A DNA stretch of 64,000 nt. Source: Nitrospirota bacterium (GTDB taxonomy: Bacteria; Nitrospirota; Thermodesulfovibrionia; Thermodesulfovibrionales; Magnetobacteriaceae). Made by a program: the position numbers and the translations under genes. Location of the stretch: contig JADFXD010000005.1 of the NCBI GenBank assembly GCA_015233725.1, positions 1 through 64,000 of the forward strand, in the 5' to 3' direction. Shown here piece after piece: positions 42,683 to 50,855 of this stretch. The notes under the pieces are model-generated. The model was not told the origin of the DNA. It saw only the letters and a list, made by a program, of their open reading frames with translations, and ran no database searches. Numbering within the stretch: the stretch's first letter is position 1; each line of letters opens with the position of its first letter.

Positions 42683-42976
42683 ATGGCGGCTAAATCGCGA
42701 CCGAAACGTAGTCTCTCGGTATTGAAGAGGACAAGACAGGCCAAAAAGAGTCAATTGCGCAACAGGATGGCAAAGAGCAGGCTCCGCACACTCACACGGA
42801 GGCTCGAGGAGGCCATTGAGACCAAGAATAGAGAAAAGGCAAAGGAATATATGGTTGAAGTAACCAGGGCCTATGACAAGGCCGCAACCAAGGGCGTCCT
42901 ACACGACAACACAGCCTCCCGAAAGATATCCCGCCTATCCGCAAGATTACATGACCTCATAGTAAAAACTGCCTAA
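42683..42976 (+). CDS. rpsT: 30S ribosomal protein S20
   Basis: 97 residues, Lys/Arg-rich three-helix protein: KSRPKRSLSVLKRTRQAKK, RNRMAKSRLRTLTRRLEEAI and the conserved KGVLHDNTASRKISRLSARL. It binds 16S rRNA early in 30S assembly. AAAGGAG lies upstream. Slightly longer than E. coli S20. Probably co-transcribed with the dual-CXXC gene and terminated by R19. Confidence 0.96.
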   Translation: MAAKSRPKRSLSVLKRTRQAKKSQLRNRMAKSRLRTLTRRLEEAIETKNREKAKEYMVEVTRAYDKAATKGVLHDNTASRKISRLSARLHDLIVKTA

Positions 42977-43002
42977 AGGTAGGGTTTAAGCCTGCGCAGT
43001 AA

Positions 43003-43105
43003 TGGCTCAAGGGCACTGGTGCCCTTGCAGGGGGGTCTGAGGGGGGCCAGGAGCGTCCTGGAGCGGTAAAGAAGTAGCGCCGCCCCCCTTCTTTCTTTGT
43101 TTCTT
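43003..43105 (+). repeat. Two-hairpin module, copy R19 (forward)
   Basis: GGCTCAAGGGCACTGGTGCCCTTGCAGG hairpin, then CCAGGAGCGTCCTGG (43047-43061), and the second stem with CCCCCCTTCTTTCTTTG. It is between convergent rpsT and the VCBS-repeat lipoprotein gene. Confidence 0.88.
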
Positions 43106-44305
43106 TTACTGTTTTTCGAGAGAGAGGATATTCAGGCCATCAGGGTTGGTGCAGGCGGTGAGGACGCTATTAGCGGAGGCCATGTATGTAGACATCTTAC
43201 CTTGACAGGGCAACACAAAGGTGTACGTCGTAGTAATTGTAAAGTCGCTGGTGTTGATAGAGACAAGAGAGATGGCGCCGGGGCTATTGATGTCCTTAAA
43301 TGAGTGAGTCACGATAAAATTTCTGCTTGAGGGCGATAGCGATGGCAGCTTTGCAATGGCAACCGGGAAGGGGTAGTTTAATGGCGCTGTCTTAACGAGG
43401 GTTGTCTGTTGGTCTTTGTTGTTAAAGGCGAGGATGGATATCTCTGATTGATTTAAGCCTCTGACGTAGATGATATAAGAGATGTCCTTGTCTTTGTCAT
43501 AAAACAACAGAGAGGCGTATTGTATCTTGTTGTTAAATTCAGCAGGGTCAGCATATGCAAAGGATTTAAGCAAGATAGGTTGAAACGTCTTGCCGTCTAT
43601 GTTTTTTATCAGCCACAGGGCATTGTTTTTAAACTCAGGCACAAGGATGTCAATAAAACCGTCCTCGTTTACGTCGTCAACGCTCAGGACCTTTGCGGCA
43701 AAGACCTCCGTTAGTAGAGGGCTTTTAATGTCCATCTTTGTTAGTTCGTACTCCAATGGCCCCTTGGACAGATACAGATAGAGTTGCTGGTCAAATACGC
43801 CTACTGCGGCTATATCCGATATGCCGTCGTTATTGAGGTCAGGGGTCTTTAGGTCAAACCCGTACTTGGGGGCGGTAAGCTCGTGCGACATGTCGTAGTT
43901 TGTGCCGGAGCCGTCGTTTATTAGCAGGTGTATCTTGTCCTCGTATATGTAGGCAAGGTCAGGGACCTTATCACCGTTGAAGTCCCCGCTGCTTATGGCG
44001 GTACCTAATGAGGTGTTGATGTGGGTTGGTTCGGTGAGAGAGAGTGCGTTGCCCTGAGCAAAGTATATATCTAATCCACTGTACTTTGTAAAAAACACCG
44101 CATCCTTTAAGCCATCCCCGTTGAGGTCCTCCGCTATGACGCTATAAGGAGTACCACTGGCAGGGATAAACCTGGAGTTTACCTTCTTCTCTACCGCCTT
44201 CTCTATCGCCTCTTCCCTACAACCAACCAACACAACCAATAATACTACGATGACCATTATGCGTTTCATTGCATTTGTGCAAGATGTGTATACACGGTTA
44301 TTCAT
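43106..44305 (-). CDS. FG-GAP/VCBS-repeat lipoprotein
   Basis: About 399 residues from ATG 44305, which has GGAGGG 8 nt upstream and overlaps the end of the SurA-like gene by 8 nt; ATG 44269 is an alternative beginning exactly at the signal peptide. The lipobox is VLLVVLVGC. The body has repeated Asp-rich calcium-loop motifs of FG-GAP propeller blades: AEDLNGDGLKDAVFF, SGDFNGDKVPDLAYI, TPDLNNDGISDIAAVG, VDDVNEDGFIDILV. Probably a seven-bladed propeller anchored to a membrane. Ligand unknown; co-translated with a PPIase-like chaperone that may fold it. Confidence 0.85.
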   Translation of the reverse strand: MNNRVYTSCTNAMKRIMVIVVLLVVLVGCREEAIEKAVEKKVNSRFIPASGTPYSVIAEDLNGDGLKDAVFFTKYSGLDIYFAQGNALSLTEPTHINTSLGTAISSGDFNGDKVPDLAYIYEDKIHLLINDGSGTNYDMSHELTAPKYGFDLKTPDLNNDGISDIAAVGVFDQQLYLYLSKGPLEYELTKMDIKSPLLTEVFAAKVLSVDDVNEDGFIDILVPEFKNNALWLIKNIDGKTFQPILLKSFAYADPAEFNNKIQYASLLFYDKDKDISYIIYVRGLNQSEISILAFNNKDQQTTLVKTAPLNYPFPVAIAKLPSLSPSSRNFIVTHSFKDINSPGAISLVSINTSDFTITTTYTFVLPCQGKMSTYMASANSVLTACTNPDGLNILSLEKQ

Positions 44306-45284
44306 GTGGCTTGCCCTCCGACTTGCGACCATCGGGAGCGGTCAGATTATTCCTTTGCTCATTGGCTAGCTGTTCGATATATTGAGGATAAACCTGCAAC
44401 TTGTATTTTTCTGCTAACTTCTTAATAGCCTCGTTGTACTTTTTCTGACTATCCTTTCTTTCCAAATCGGCTATTACCCGATTCTTTAGCTCTTCAAACT
44501 TATATACCGGAGGCTCGTAGATGCCTGTGAGGTTGATAACGATATGAAAGTCCTTCTCCTGGATAATCTTAACCTGCCCAGGTTTCAATTGCATAAACTC
44601 CTTAAGGGCATTGTCATAGATACTACCCTTAACCTTGCCCTCCCAGTGAGATAACAGTATAAATAAGATGTTAATATCGGGATACTTCTCCGAGAGCTCA
44701 TCCTTGAGCTTTACGACTGTTTCATAATCCTTGGCGCTAAGACGGTTATAGAGCTCTTGTAGCACATCTTTACAGGTCTGCGTACAATCATTATCAGTAT
44801 CAGTAGCGTCTTTTTTCATAACATTGAACATGATACCACTATAGATATTTGGCGTGTTATACAGGTTCAGATTGTTTGAGTAATACTCCGCGGCCTCTTT
44901 TTCGGTTACCTTTGAAGGGGCCAAGGACTTATTCTTATAGGCATTAGCGAGTATCTCGACCCTTTTGTCCTCAGAGACGCCTTTGATGGCAGCCATAGTT
45001 TCTTGTGTCTTATCCAGCCCATCCTCTACCGCCTCCTTGCTAAACAAGATACCCGTTATCATATCATCCAGGACATCATAGAAACGCTGCGCAGAGAGTC
45101 TATCCTTGGCGCTTAATGTCTGATTAACCTGATTCTTGAACTGTGACAGGGTGATAACAGTATCCCCAATCCTTGCTACCACAGGGTTATCCTCGCCCCT
45201 GGCAACCTGCGCGGTTAATACCACCATAAGGAGCATACACAAAATAACCGATGCCCCCCTTACCCATTCCAATTTCCTTGACAT
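44298..45284 (-). CDS. SurA/PrsA-like periplasmic chaperone
   Basis: 328 residues. Signal peptide VILCMLLMVVLTAQVARG, then ARIGDTVITLSQFKNQVNQTL, the SurA-N type helix arrangement, and a central divergent parvulin-like segment (SDKYPDINILF-like region, LSEKYPDIN, and ALKEFMQLKPGQV), ending in a long C-terminal helix. The PPIase core is weakly conserved, so it may act as chaperone only. Two cysteines (DCTQTC) sit in the insertion before the parvulin part. Upstream partner of the VCBS lipoprotein gene. Confidence 0.75.
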   Translation of the reverse strand: MSRKLEWVRGASVILCMLLMVVLTAQVARGEDNPVVARIGDTVITLSQFKNQVNQTLSAKDRLSAQRFYDVLDDMITGILFSKEAVEDGLDKTQETMAAIKGVSEDKRVEILANAYKNKSLAPSKVTEKEAAEYYSNNLNLYNTPNIYSGIMFNVMKKDATDTDNDCTQTCKDVLQELYNRLSAKDYETVVKLKDELSEKYPDINILFILLSHWEGKVKGSIYDNALKEFMQLKPGQVKIIQEKDFHIVINLTGIYEPPVYKFEELKNRVIADLERKDSQKKYNEAIKKLAEKYKLQVYPQYIEQLANEQRNNLTAPDGRKSEGKPHE

Positions 45285-45308
45285 TGTAAAACCTCCGTTT
45301 TTTTATAT

Positions 45309-45386
45309 AGAAGAAGAGGGAAAGAAGGGGGCGGCTCTTCTTAACCCTGGACCCCCCTGCAAGGGCACCAGTGCCCTTGACCCCAT
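45309..45386 (-). repeat. Two-hairpin module, copy R20 (reverse)
   Basis: GAAAGAAGGGGGCGGCTCTTCTTAACC stem (degenerate) followed by CCCCTGCAAGGGCACCAGTGCCCTTGACCCCATAATG. Its outer flank has TGACTGTAAGGAGCGATC and, further out, CTTATAAATATATTTGTGTCCATGTTACTTA, an apparent MITE terminus. Confidence 0.82.
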
Positions 45387-45460
45387 AATGCTCAATCTGA
45401 CGTGACTGTAAGGAGCGATCCGATCAATCTTATAAATATATTTGTGTCCATGTTACTTAA

Positions 45461-46141
45461 TTATTGGCTATACATCTGTAGACCGATGCGGTCTGTGATG
45501 ACTATCCTGCCGTTGTGCTCTGATATCAGGCCCTCTTTCCTGAACTTGCTGAAGGTCCTGATCGAGGTCTCTACGGTGGTGCCAACCATATCGGCTATGT
45601 CCTGTCTGGTCAGCCTTAGGTCTATGACAGTCCCTCTGTCGCTTACAGATGTTGACTTGTCGGCTAACTTCAACAACAGAGACGCTATGCGCGACTCAAC
45701 ACACTCAAGCGCTATGCTCTTTAGCATCTCGTAGGATTCCTTCATCCTATCTCCGATGATCGAGGTCAACGACAACATCAGGGTGGGGTAGCGGTCAAGC
45801 AGCTTCAGGAGGTCCTTGCGGGAGACCTTCAGGGCGCGCGTTGGCTCCATTGCCACGGCGTTGGCCGGATAGGGGAAGTCCTTAAACACGGCCACCGCGC
45901 CAAAGAGCTCCCCTACCTGGATGATCTCCAGGATTATCTCCTTACCATCGTTGGAGAGCTTTGTTATCTTTACCTTTCCCTCTATAACGATATAAAGCCA
46001 CTCTGACCTCTCACCCTCTGAAAACACCATCTCACGCTTCTTATAAGAGACGTGCTGTAGATACGGTACTATCTCCTCTATCTCAATGTCGTTGAGCCCC
46101 TTAAAGAAGCTCACATCCTTTAGGTCAATACCATCTATCAT
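45461..46141 (-). CDS. Crp/Fnr-family transcription regulator
   Basis: 226 residues. Cyclic-nucleotide-like beta roll (MVFSEGERSEWLYIVIEGKV, GELFGAVAVFKDFPYPANAVA), dimer helix, then winged helix RLTRQDIADMVGTTVETSIRTFSKF. No N-terminal Cys cluster, so not an oxygen-sensing FNR of the classical type; the effector is unknown. It is divergent from the liv operon (46281) with a 139-nt gap and may regulate it. The recognition helix has TTVETSIRTF, close to Crp-type readout. Confidence 0.9.
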   Translation of the reverse strand: MIDGIDLKDVSFFKGLNDIEIEEIVPYLQHVSYKKREMVFSEGERSEWLYIVIEGKVKITKLSNDGKEIILEIIQVGELFGAVAVFKDFPYPANAVAMEPTRALKVSRKDLLKLLDRYPTLMLSLTSIIGDRMKESYEMLKSIALECVESRIASLLLKLADKSTSVSDRGTVIDLRLTRQDIADMVGTTVETSIRTFSKFRKEGLISEHNGRIVITDRIGLQMYSQ

Positions 46142-46245
46142 AATAAATAAATGCCCGCTCTATCTATCTTATACTGTCTGCACAAGTTATAGCAACTATG
46201 ATTAAGAATAATGGGGTCAATCTGTAGTTTTAATTGCCCCGTGTC

Positions 46246-46275
46246 TTGACAAAGCTACACCCCAAGTTTTAAAAT
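46246..46275 (+). promoter_or_regulatory. Candidate promoter of liv operon
   Basis: TTGACA (46246-46251), 18-nt spacer, TAAAAT (46270-46275), only 5 nt before GTG 46281. If used, the transcript starts at or next to the start codon. No Shine-Dalgarno site is visible, which is consistent with leaderless translation. A fragment AAGAATAATGGGGTCAA of module flank lies at 46204-46220. Confidence 0.45.
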
Positions 46276-46280
46276 CCCCT

Positions 46281-47456
46281 GTGAAGACGATTCTGATAAT
46301 TCTGTCTCTTGTCGTCTTAGGCTTGCATATAGCCGGCTGTGACAAGAGAGGCAATCAGGCGCAGACGGACGTCATAAAGATAGGCGTGGTGGCTGAACTC
46401 ACTGGAGACATCCCTGCGGTGGGGGTGTCGTGCAAGAACGCGGCAGAGATGGCGGTTAAGGCGGTCAACGACGCCGGCGGGATCGATGTTGCAGGTAAAA
46501 AGTACAAGGTTCAACTGTTTATGGAGGACAACGCCGCAAGGGCAGATCAATCGGCCTCAGCCGTACAGAAGCTCATAGAGCAACGTGGCGTTGTGGCTAT
46601 CATAGGGCCAAATGCGAGCACCGGGGCAATACCGGCCTCCGAAATTGCAGAGGCCTCCAAGGTCACGCTCATTACCCCGTGGTCAACCAATCCCAAGACG
46701 ACCCTCGATTCCAGGACCGGTAAGCACAAGCGATACGTCTTTCGGGCCTGTTACCTTGATACGTTTCAGGGACAGGTGCTTGCCTCCTTTGCTCGTGATG
46801 GCCTCAAGGCAAAGACGGCTGCTGTGTTGTTTGACGTAGCGGCGGAGGCCCTCAAGGGACAGGCCGAGGTCTTTAAAGGGACGTTTGAGCAAAAGGGTGG
46901 CCGTGTCACCGCCTATGAGACATATTCAACCGGGGACAGGGATTTCTCGGCACAGTTGACGAAGATCAGGAGAGAGACCCCGGACGTGCTGTTTCTACCC
47001 GCCTACTACAGCGATGTCCCCCTGGTGGTGCAGCAGGCACACCGACTGGGGTTGTCGATGCCGTTTTTGGGAAGCGACGCCTGGGCAAGCTCCGAGCTTA
47101 CAAAGCTGTGCGCCTCGGACTGCGATGGTTACTTCTTCAGCAGTCACTACCTGTCGGAGTCAACGTCTGAGGTCTCTCAGAGGTTTGTCAAGGCATACAG
47201 CGAACTCTACAAGCAGCCCCCGGACGACGTGGCTGCACTGACATACGATGCCTTTGGCGTCCTCTTTCAGGCGCTGGGCAAGGTTCAAAAGGTGGATACC
47301 GAGTCGGTGAGAAACGCCCTGGCCGCTACAACTCAGTACGCCGGAGTCACCGGTAACATCAAGTACGTCGAAGGCTCCGGCGACCCCATTAAAGGCGCTG
47401 TCATCCTCCAGATAAAAGACGGCAAGTTTCAATGGCATTCACAGGCAAACCCGTAG
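46281..47456 (+). CDS. Branched-chain amino-acid type ABC substrate-binding lipoprotein
   Basis: 391 residues from GTG. Lipoprotein signal ending LGLHIAGC. Type I periplasmic-binding fold: IKIGVVAELTGDIPAVG, NAAEMAVKAVNDAGGIDVAG, AIIGPNASTGAIPASEIAE, VLFLPAYYSDVPLVVQQAHRLG, LTYDAFGVLFQALG. It captures branched-chain amino acids or related ligands for the LivHMG permease below. First gene of the operon, interrupted afterwards by an HNH gene. Confidence 0.92.
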   Translation: MKTILIILSLVVLGLHIAGCDKRGNQAQTDVIKIGVVAELTGDIPAVGVSCKNAAEMAVKAVNDAGGIDVAGKKYKVQLFMEDNAARADQSASAVQKLIEQRGVVAIIGPNASTGAIPASEIAEASKVTLITPWSTNPKTTLDSRTGKHKRYVFRACYLDTFQGQVLASFARDGLKAKTAAVLFDVAAEALKGQAEVFKGTFEQKGGRVTAYETYSTGDRDFSAQLTKIRRETPDVLFLPAYYSDVPLVVQQAHRLGLSMPFLGSDAWASSELTKLCASDCDGYFFSSHYLSESTSEVSQRFVKAYSELYKQPPDDVAALTYDAFGVLFQALGKVQKVDTESVRNALAATTQYAGVTGNIKYVEGSGDPIKGAVILQIKDGKFQWHSQANP

Positions 47457-47533
47457 GCAGGTCAAGGCCAATAGCGATTGGACAAAGGAATCCTTTTTTG
47501 TGTGCTACAAACTACACCTAAAGGAGAATGCCA

Positions 47534-47866
47534 GTGGCAAATAACGAGAAAAGTAACAATTGCTTGATGGGATACGGATATCAAATTCATAAAAGAGATA
47601 ATTTCATCTGTCAATACTGCGGTTACGATGGAAGATCATTCGACAACTGGCGCCAATTAACAATTGACCATATTTTACCCCAAAGCCAAGGAGGTGTAGG
47701 TAACGAGGATAATCTTATAACGTCATGCCATAACTGTAATTCTATTACAAGTAGAATGGATATCAACCGACACACCCGCAAGGACTATATAATTAAGCAA
47801 AAGAAAGCTAAAGTTGAGGAGAAATTAAAGGAATATAGTGATTTTTGGAAAGAAAACGTAGAATAA
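47534..47866 (+). CDS. HNH endonuclease inside the liv operon
   Basis: About 110 residues from GTG 47534, which sits 7 nt after AAGGAG; ATG 47528 is too close. HNH fold with zinc-binding CQYCG and CHNCN and the core LTIDHILPQSQGGVGNEDNL. AT-rich compared with the flanking liv genes and same strand. No intron, intein or transposase features are seen around it. It may be a stand-alone homing-type or defence nuclease that has inserted between the binding protein and livH. Confidence 0.88.
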   Translation: MANNEKSNNCLMGYGYQIHKRDNFICQYCGYDGRSFDNWRQLTIDHILPQSQGGVGNEDNLITSCHNCNSITSRMDINRHTRKDYIIKQKKAKVEEKLKEYSDFWKENVE

Positions 47867-48041
47867 AACATTAGTGGAAAACCGACATTATACGACAAGT
47901 AGCCGTACATGTTCGGAGACCTGCAACCTTGAACTTGCACGCGTGAATACAGAAAGTCACCAGCGGTGCGGCCCGTTGTAATGCTCAAAATGGTAATGCT
48001 ATACTTGTAACATCAAAAATCGCAAGGAGTTAAGCTAATCC

Positions 48042-48917
48042 ATGACCTACATAATCCAACAGATTCTCAACATGCTGCAACTGGGCAGTATCTATGCCCT
48101 CATAGCCCTGGGTTACACGATGGTGTACGGGGTGCTGCAGATGATCAACTTTGCGCACGGGGACATCTTTATGATCGGGGCGTTCTTGTGCTACCTCTCC
48201 CTGACAACCATCAAGGCGTCATTTGCCTTATCCCTTGTGATATCCAGCTCCGGGGCGGCAGTCCTTGGCGTTGTGACGGAGAGGTTTGCCTACCGACCAC
48301 TGCGACACGCACCGAAGGTCTCGGCCATCATAACTGCTCTTGGCGTGGGCGTGTTTCTTGAAAACCTCACACTCGCCCTCAGCCCATATCCAAAGCACAT
48401 CCCCTCGGTACTCAGCAGCAAGCAGTGGGTCATAGGCGGGGTAACCGTATCCTCGTTGCAGGTGATGACCATAGCGTTGGGGGTGGGGTTGATGCTCGTC
48501 CTGGATTTTATCGTCTTCAAGACCAAGTTTGGCATGGCGCTGCGGGCTGTCTCATGGGATGTCACCAATGTGTCGTTGATGGGGATATCCGTCAATAAGG
48601 TCGTCTCCGTGACCTTTGCCATTGGCGCTGCCCTGGCTGGGGCGGCTGGCAACATCTACGCCGTCACATATCCCGTGATAGACCCCTATATGGGGGTCAT
48701 GGTGGGATGGAAGGCCTTTATATCAGCCGTAGTAGGTGGGATCGGAAACATCAGGGGCGCTGTGCTGGGTGGATTCATACTCGCCGGCGTAGAGGTCATG
48801 GCCGCCGTTGCATTGCCAAGTACATACCGGGACGTAGTGGCGTTTTCGCTTCTCCTGATTCTGTTAATCTACCGCCCATATGGACTATTGGGCAGGCCCA
48901 AGACCATCAAGGTATAA
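48042..48917 (+). CDS. livH: Branched-chain amino-acid ABC permease LivH
   Basis: 291 residues, about eight membrane helices. Typical start ILNMLQLGSIYALIALGYTMVYGVLQMINFAHGD (split), and the permease loop GMALRAVSWDVTNVSLMGI followed by VIDPYMGVMVGWKAFISAVVGG with the EAA-like motif. AAGGAG upstream of the ATG. It forms the channel with LivM. Confidence 0.95.
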   Translation: MTYIIQQILNMLQLGSIYALIALGYTMVYGVLQMINFAHGDIFMIGAFLCYLSLTTIKASFALSLVISSSGAAVLGVVTERFAYRPLRHAPKVSAIITALGVGVFLENLTLALSPYPKHIPSVLSSKQWVIGGVTVSSLQVMTIALGVGLMLVLDFIVFKTKFGMALRAVSWDVTNVSLMGISVNKVVSVTFAIGAALAGAAGNIYAVTYPVIDPYMGVMVGWKAFISAVVGGIGNIRGAVLGGFILAGVEVMAAVALPSTYRDVVAFSLLLILLIYRPYGLLGRPKTIKV

Positions 48918-48918
48918 G

Positions 48919-49947
48919 ATGTCAGGATTGAAAATTATGGGGTCAAGGGGGCTGGCCCCCTTGCAGGGGGGGTCTGAGGGGGGGGCAGCGCCGCCCCCCT
49001 TCTTTGTGTTGGTGGCTGCCCTTGTGGCGTCGTATGTAGTTACCGAGTATGGGTTGCTTGATGGCTACGTCTTGCTGATCCTGATGTACGTGGGGATAAA
49101 CATCATACTGGCCGTGAGCCTCAACCTCATAAACGGCTACATGGGGGAGTTTTCGGTAGGACATGCCGGCTTTATGGCAATCGGGGCCTATGTATCGGCA
49201 ATCCTGACGGTCAGGGTCTTTCCTGATGAGCTTGCACCGTGGTTGTTTCCATTGGCCGTGATCGCAGCCGGTGTGGTATCTGCGCTGGTTGGCGGACTTC
49301 TGGCCATCCCGTCGTTTAAGACCAGGGGGGATTACCTGGCAATTGTGACACTGGCCTTTAATATGATCGTCAAGTCCGTCCTGGAAAATATGGACTCTCT
49401 TGGTGCAGCCAGGGGATTTTTGGGCATTGCCAGATACACCAATCTCACGTGGGTGGTGCTCTGGGGCGTGGTGACGGTGTGGGTGGTGCGCAACTTTGTC
49501 TACAGCAGCTTTGGAAGGGGTGTGTTAAGCGTCAGGGAGGATGAGATCGCAGCCAGCGTATCTGGGGTCAATACGAGGCAGATGAAGCTCTTTGCCTTTA
49601 TGCTTTCGTCGTTTTTTGCCGGTGTGGCCGGAGGACTGTACGCCCACCTGTTGTTGTTTATAAACCCGAAGATGTTTGACCTGATAAAGTCCACCGAGAT
49701 GCTGATAATGGTCTACCTTGGAGGCATTGGCTCTATTGGTGGCTCTATCGTGGGGGCGATTATCTATACCGTCCTTCTGGAGCTCTTACGTCCGCTGGGT
49801 ATATGGCGAATGGCGCTGATGCCGATCATGCTCGTGGTGATGATGATCCTGCGTCCACGCGGCATAATGGGATTGAGCGAATTCCAGTTCCTGATACCTG
49901 CTAACGCCGCAAAGCTCAGACAAGACGATGTCGCTGTTAGAGATTGA
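48919..49947 (+). CDS. livM: Branched-chain amino-acid ABC permease LivM (repeat-encoded N-terminus)
   Basis: 342 residues from ATG 48919, 1 nt after the livH stop. Residues 3-29 (GLKIMGSRGLAPLQGG...) are a translation of module R21; recognisable LivM begins near VLVAALVASYVVTEYGL. GTG 49006 just after the module is an alternative start. Core motifs: NLINGYMGEFSVGHAGFMAIG, FKTRGDYLAIVTLAFNMIVK, VREDEIAASVSGVNTRQMKL, LGGIGSIGGSIVGA. It overlaps livG by 20 nt. Confidence 0.93.
   Translation: MSGLKIMGSRGLAPLQGGSEGGAAPPPFFVLVAALVASYVVTEYGLLDGYVLLILMYVGINIILAVSLNLINGYMGEFSVGHAGFMAIGAYVSAILTVRVFPDELAPWLFPLAVIAAGVVSALVGGLLAIPSFKTRGDYLAIVTLAFNMIVKSVLENMDSLGAARGFLGIARYTNLTWVVLWGVVTVWVVRNFVYSSFGRGVLSVREDEIAASVSGVNTRQMKLFAFMLSSFFAGVAGGLYAHLLLFINPKMFDLIKSTEMLIMVYLGGIGSIGGSIVGAIIYTVLLELLRPLGIWRMALMPIMLVVMMILRPRGIMGLSEFQFLIPANAAKLRQDDVAVRD
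48937..49005 (+). repeat. Two-hairpin module, copy R21, at livM 5' end
   Basis: AGGATTGAAAATTATGGGGTCAAGG leader, hairpin AAGGGGGC-TG-GCCCCCTT, stem GGGGGGCAGCGCCGCCCCCC then TTCTTT. The frame from the livM ATG is open through all of it. Confidence 0.9.
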
Positions 49948-50692
49948 AGGCCTCAGTCACTACTTTGGCGGCCTGTGTGCCATATCCGAGCTCGGTATCG
50001 CCCTGCCACGCAATCAACTGCTTGGCGTGATTGGCCCAAACGGCTCCGGCAAGACCACACTCTTTAACCTCATAACGGGCATCTACCGAGCCAGTGCCGG
50101 AAGCATAAGGCTCAATGGGCAAGAAATCGTCGGCAGACCGCCGGAGGCCATAAGCAGGATGGCCGTTGCAAGGACGTTTCAAAACATACGGTTGTTTAAG
50201 GCCCTCAGTGTCTTAGACAACGTGCGCATAGCCGCTTGCGGCAAGGTCACGAGCGGCCCCCTGCATGCGCTGCTACGAACCAGGCGATTCCTCAAGGAGG
50301 AGCAGCTCATCACCGATCAGGCAATGGGGCTGCTGACCCTGTTTGGACTGCAGAGACATGCCACAACGCCTGCTGGCAGCCTTCCCTATGGTCTGCAACG
50401 GCAGTTGGAGTTTGCCCGCGCCCTGGCCACAGACCCCGTCCTCTTGCTCCTGGATGAGCCTGGCGCGGGGATGAACTCATCCGAAATTGGCAGGCTCAGT
50501 GAGCAGATACAGTGGGTGGGGCAGAGGTTTGCCCTGACAATCATACTGATAGAACATCACATGGGACTGGTCATGGAGGTGTGTCAGCGGGTGGTTGTGT
50601 TGGACTTTGGCGCCGTTATCGCCCAGGGCACACCACAAGAGGTGAGAAACAACCCAGGCGTCATCGAGGTGTATCTGGGCAAAGGCAGTTGA
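49928..50692 (+). CDS. livG: Branched-chain amino-acid ABC ATPase LivG
   Basis: 254 residues. Walker A IGPNGSGKTTLFNLITGIY, Q-loop AVARTFQNIRLFKALSVLDNV, a divergent signature region (SLPYGLQRQLEFARALATDPVLL), Walker B LLLDEPGAGMN and switch His ILIEHHMGLVM. It powers LivHM. The partner ATPase LivF, which normally follows, is absent: 90 nt downstream lies module R22 and a convergent gene. Confidence 0.95.
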   Translation: MSLLEIEGLSHYFGGLCAISELGIALPRNQLLGVIGPNGSGKTTLFNLITGIYRASAGSIRLNGQEIVGRPPEAISRMAVARTFQNIRLFKALSVLDNVRIAACGKVTSGPLHALLRTRRFLKEEQLITDQAMGLLTLFGLQRHATTPAGSLPYGLQRQLEFARALATDPVLLLLDEPGAGMNSSEIGRLSEQIQWVGQRFALTIILIEHHMGLVMEVCQRVVVLDFGAVIAQGTPQEVRNNPGVIEVYLGKGS

Positions 50693-50779
50693 CATGGAGG
50701 CTGCCTTGACGTCCTCTTTCCTGAGAAACCGCAATCGATGTACAACCCACCCCCCAACTCAACGACCAGCCCTCGCAAG

Positions 50780-50855
50780 ATGGGGTCAAGGGGGCCGTGC
50801 CCCCTTGCAGAGGGTTCTAAAGGGGGGCGGAGCCGCCCCTTTCTTTCTTCTCTTC
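50780..50855 (+). repeat. Two-hairpin module, copy R22 (forward)
   Basis: GCCCTCGCAAGATGGGGTCAAGG flank (shared with R11), hairpin AAGGGGGCC-GTG-CCCCCTT, stem GGGGCGGAGCCGCCCC, TTTCTTTCTTCTC. It terminates livG and also encodes the last residues of the convergent metallophosphoesterase. Confidence 0.9.

Noticed and set aside
50693-50780. livF remnant downstream of livG
   Set aside because: The stretch is only about 90 nt and shows no LivF-like frame.
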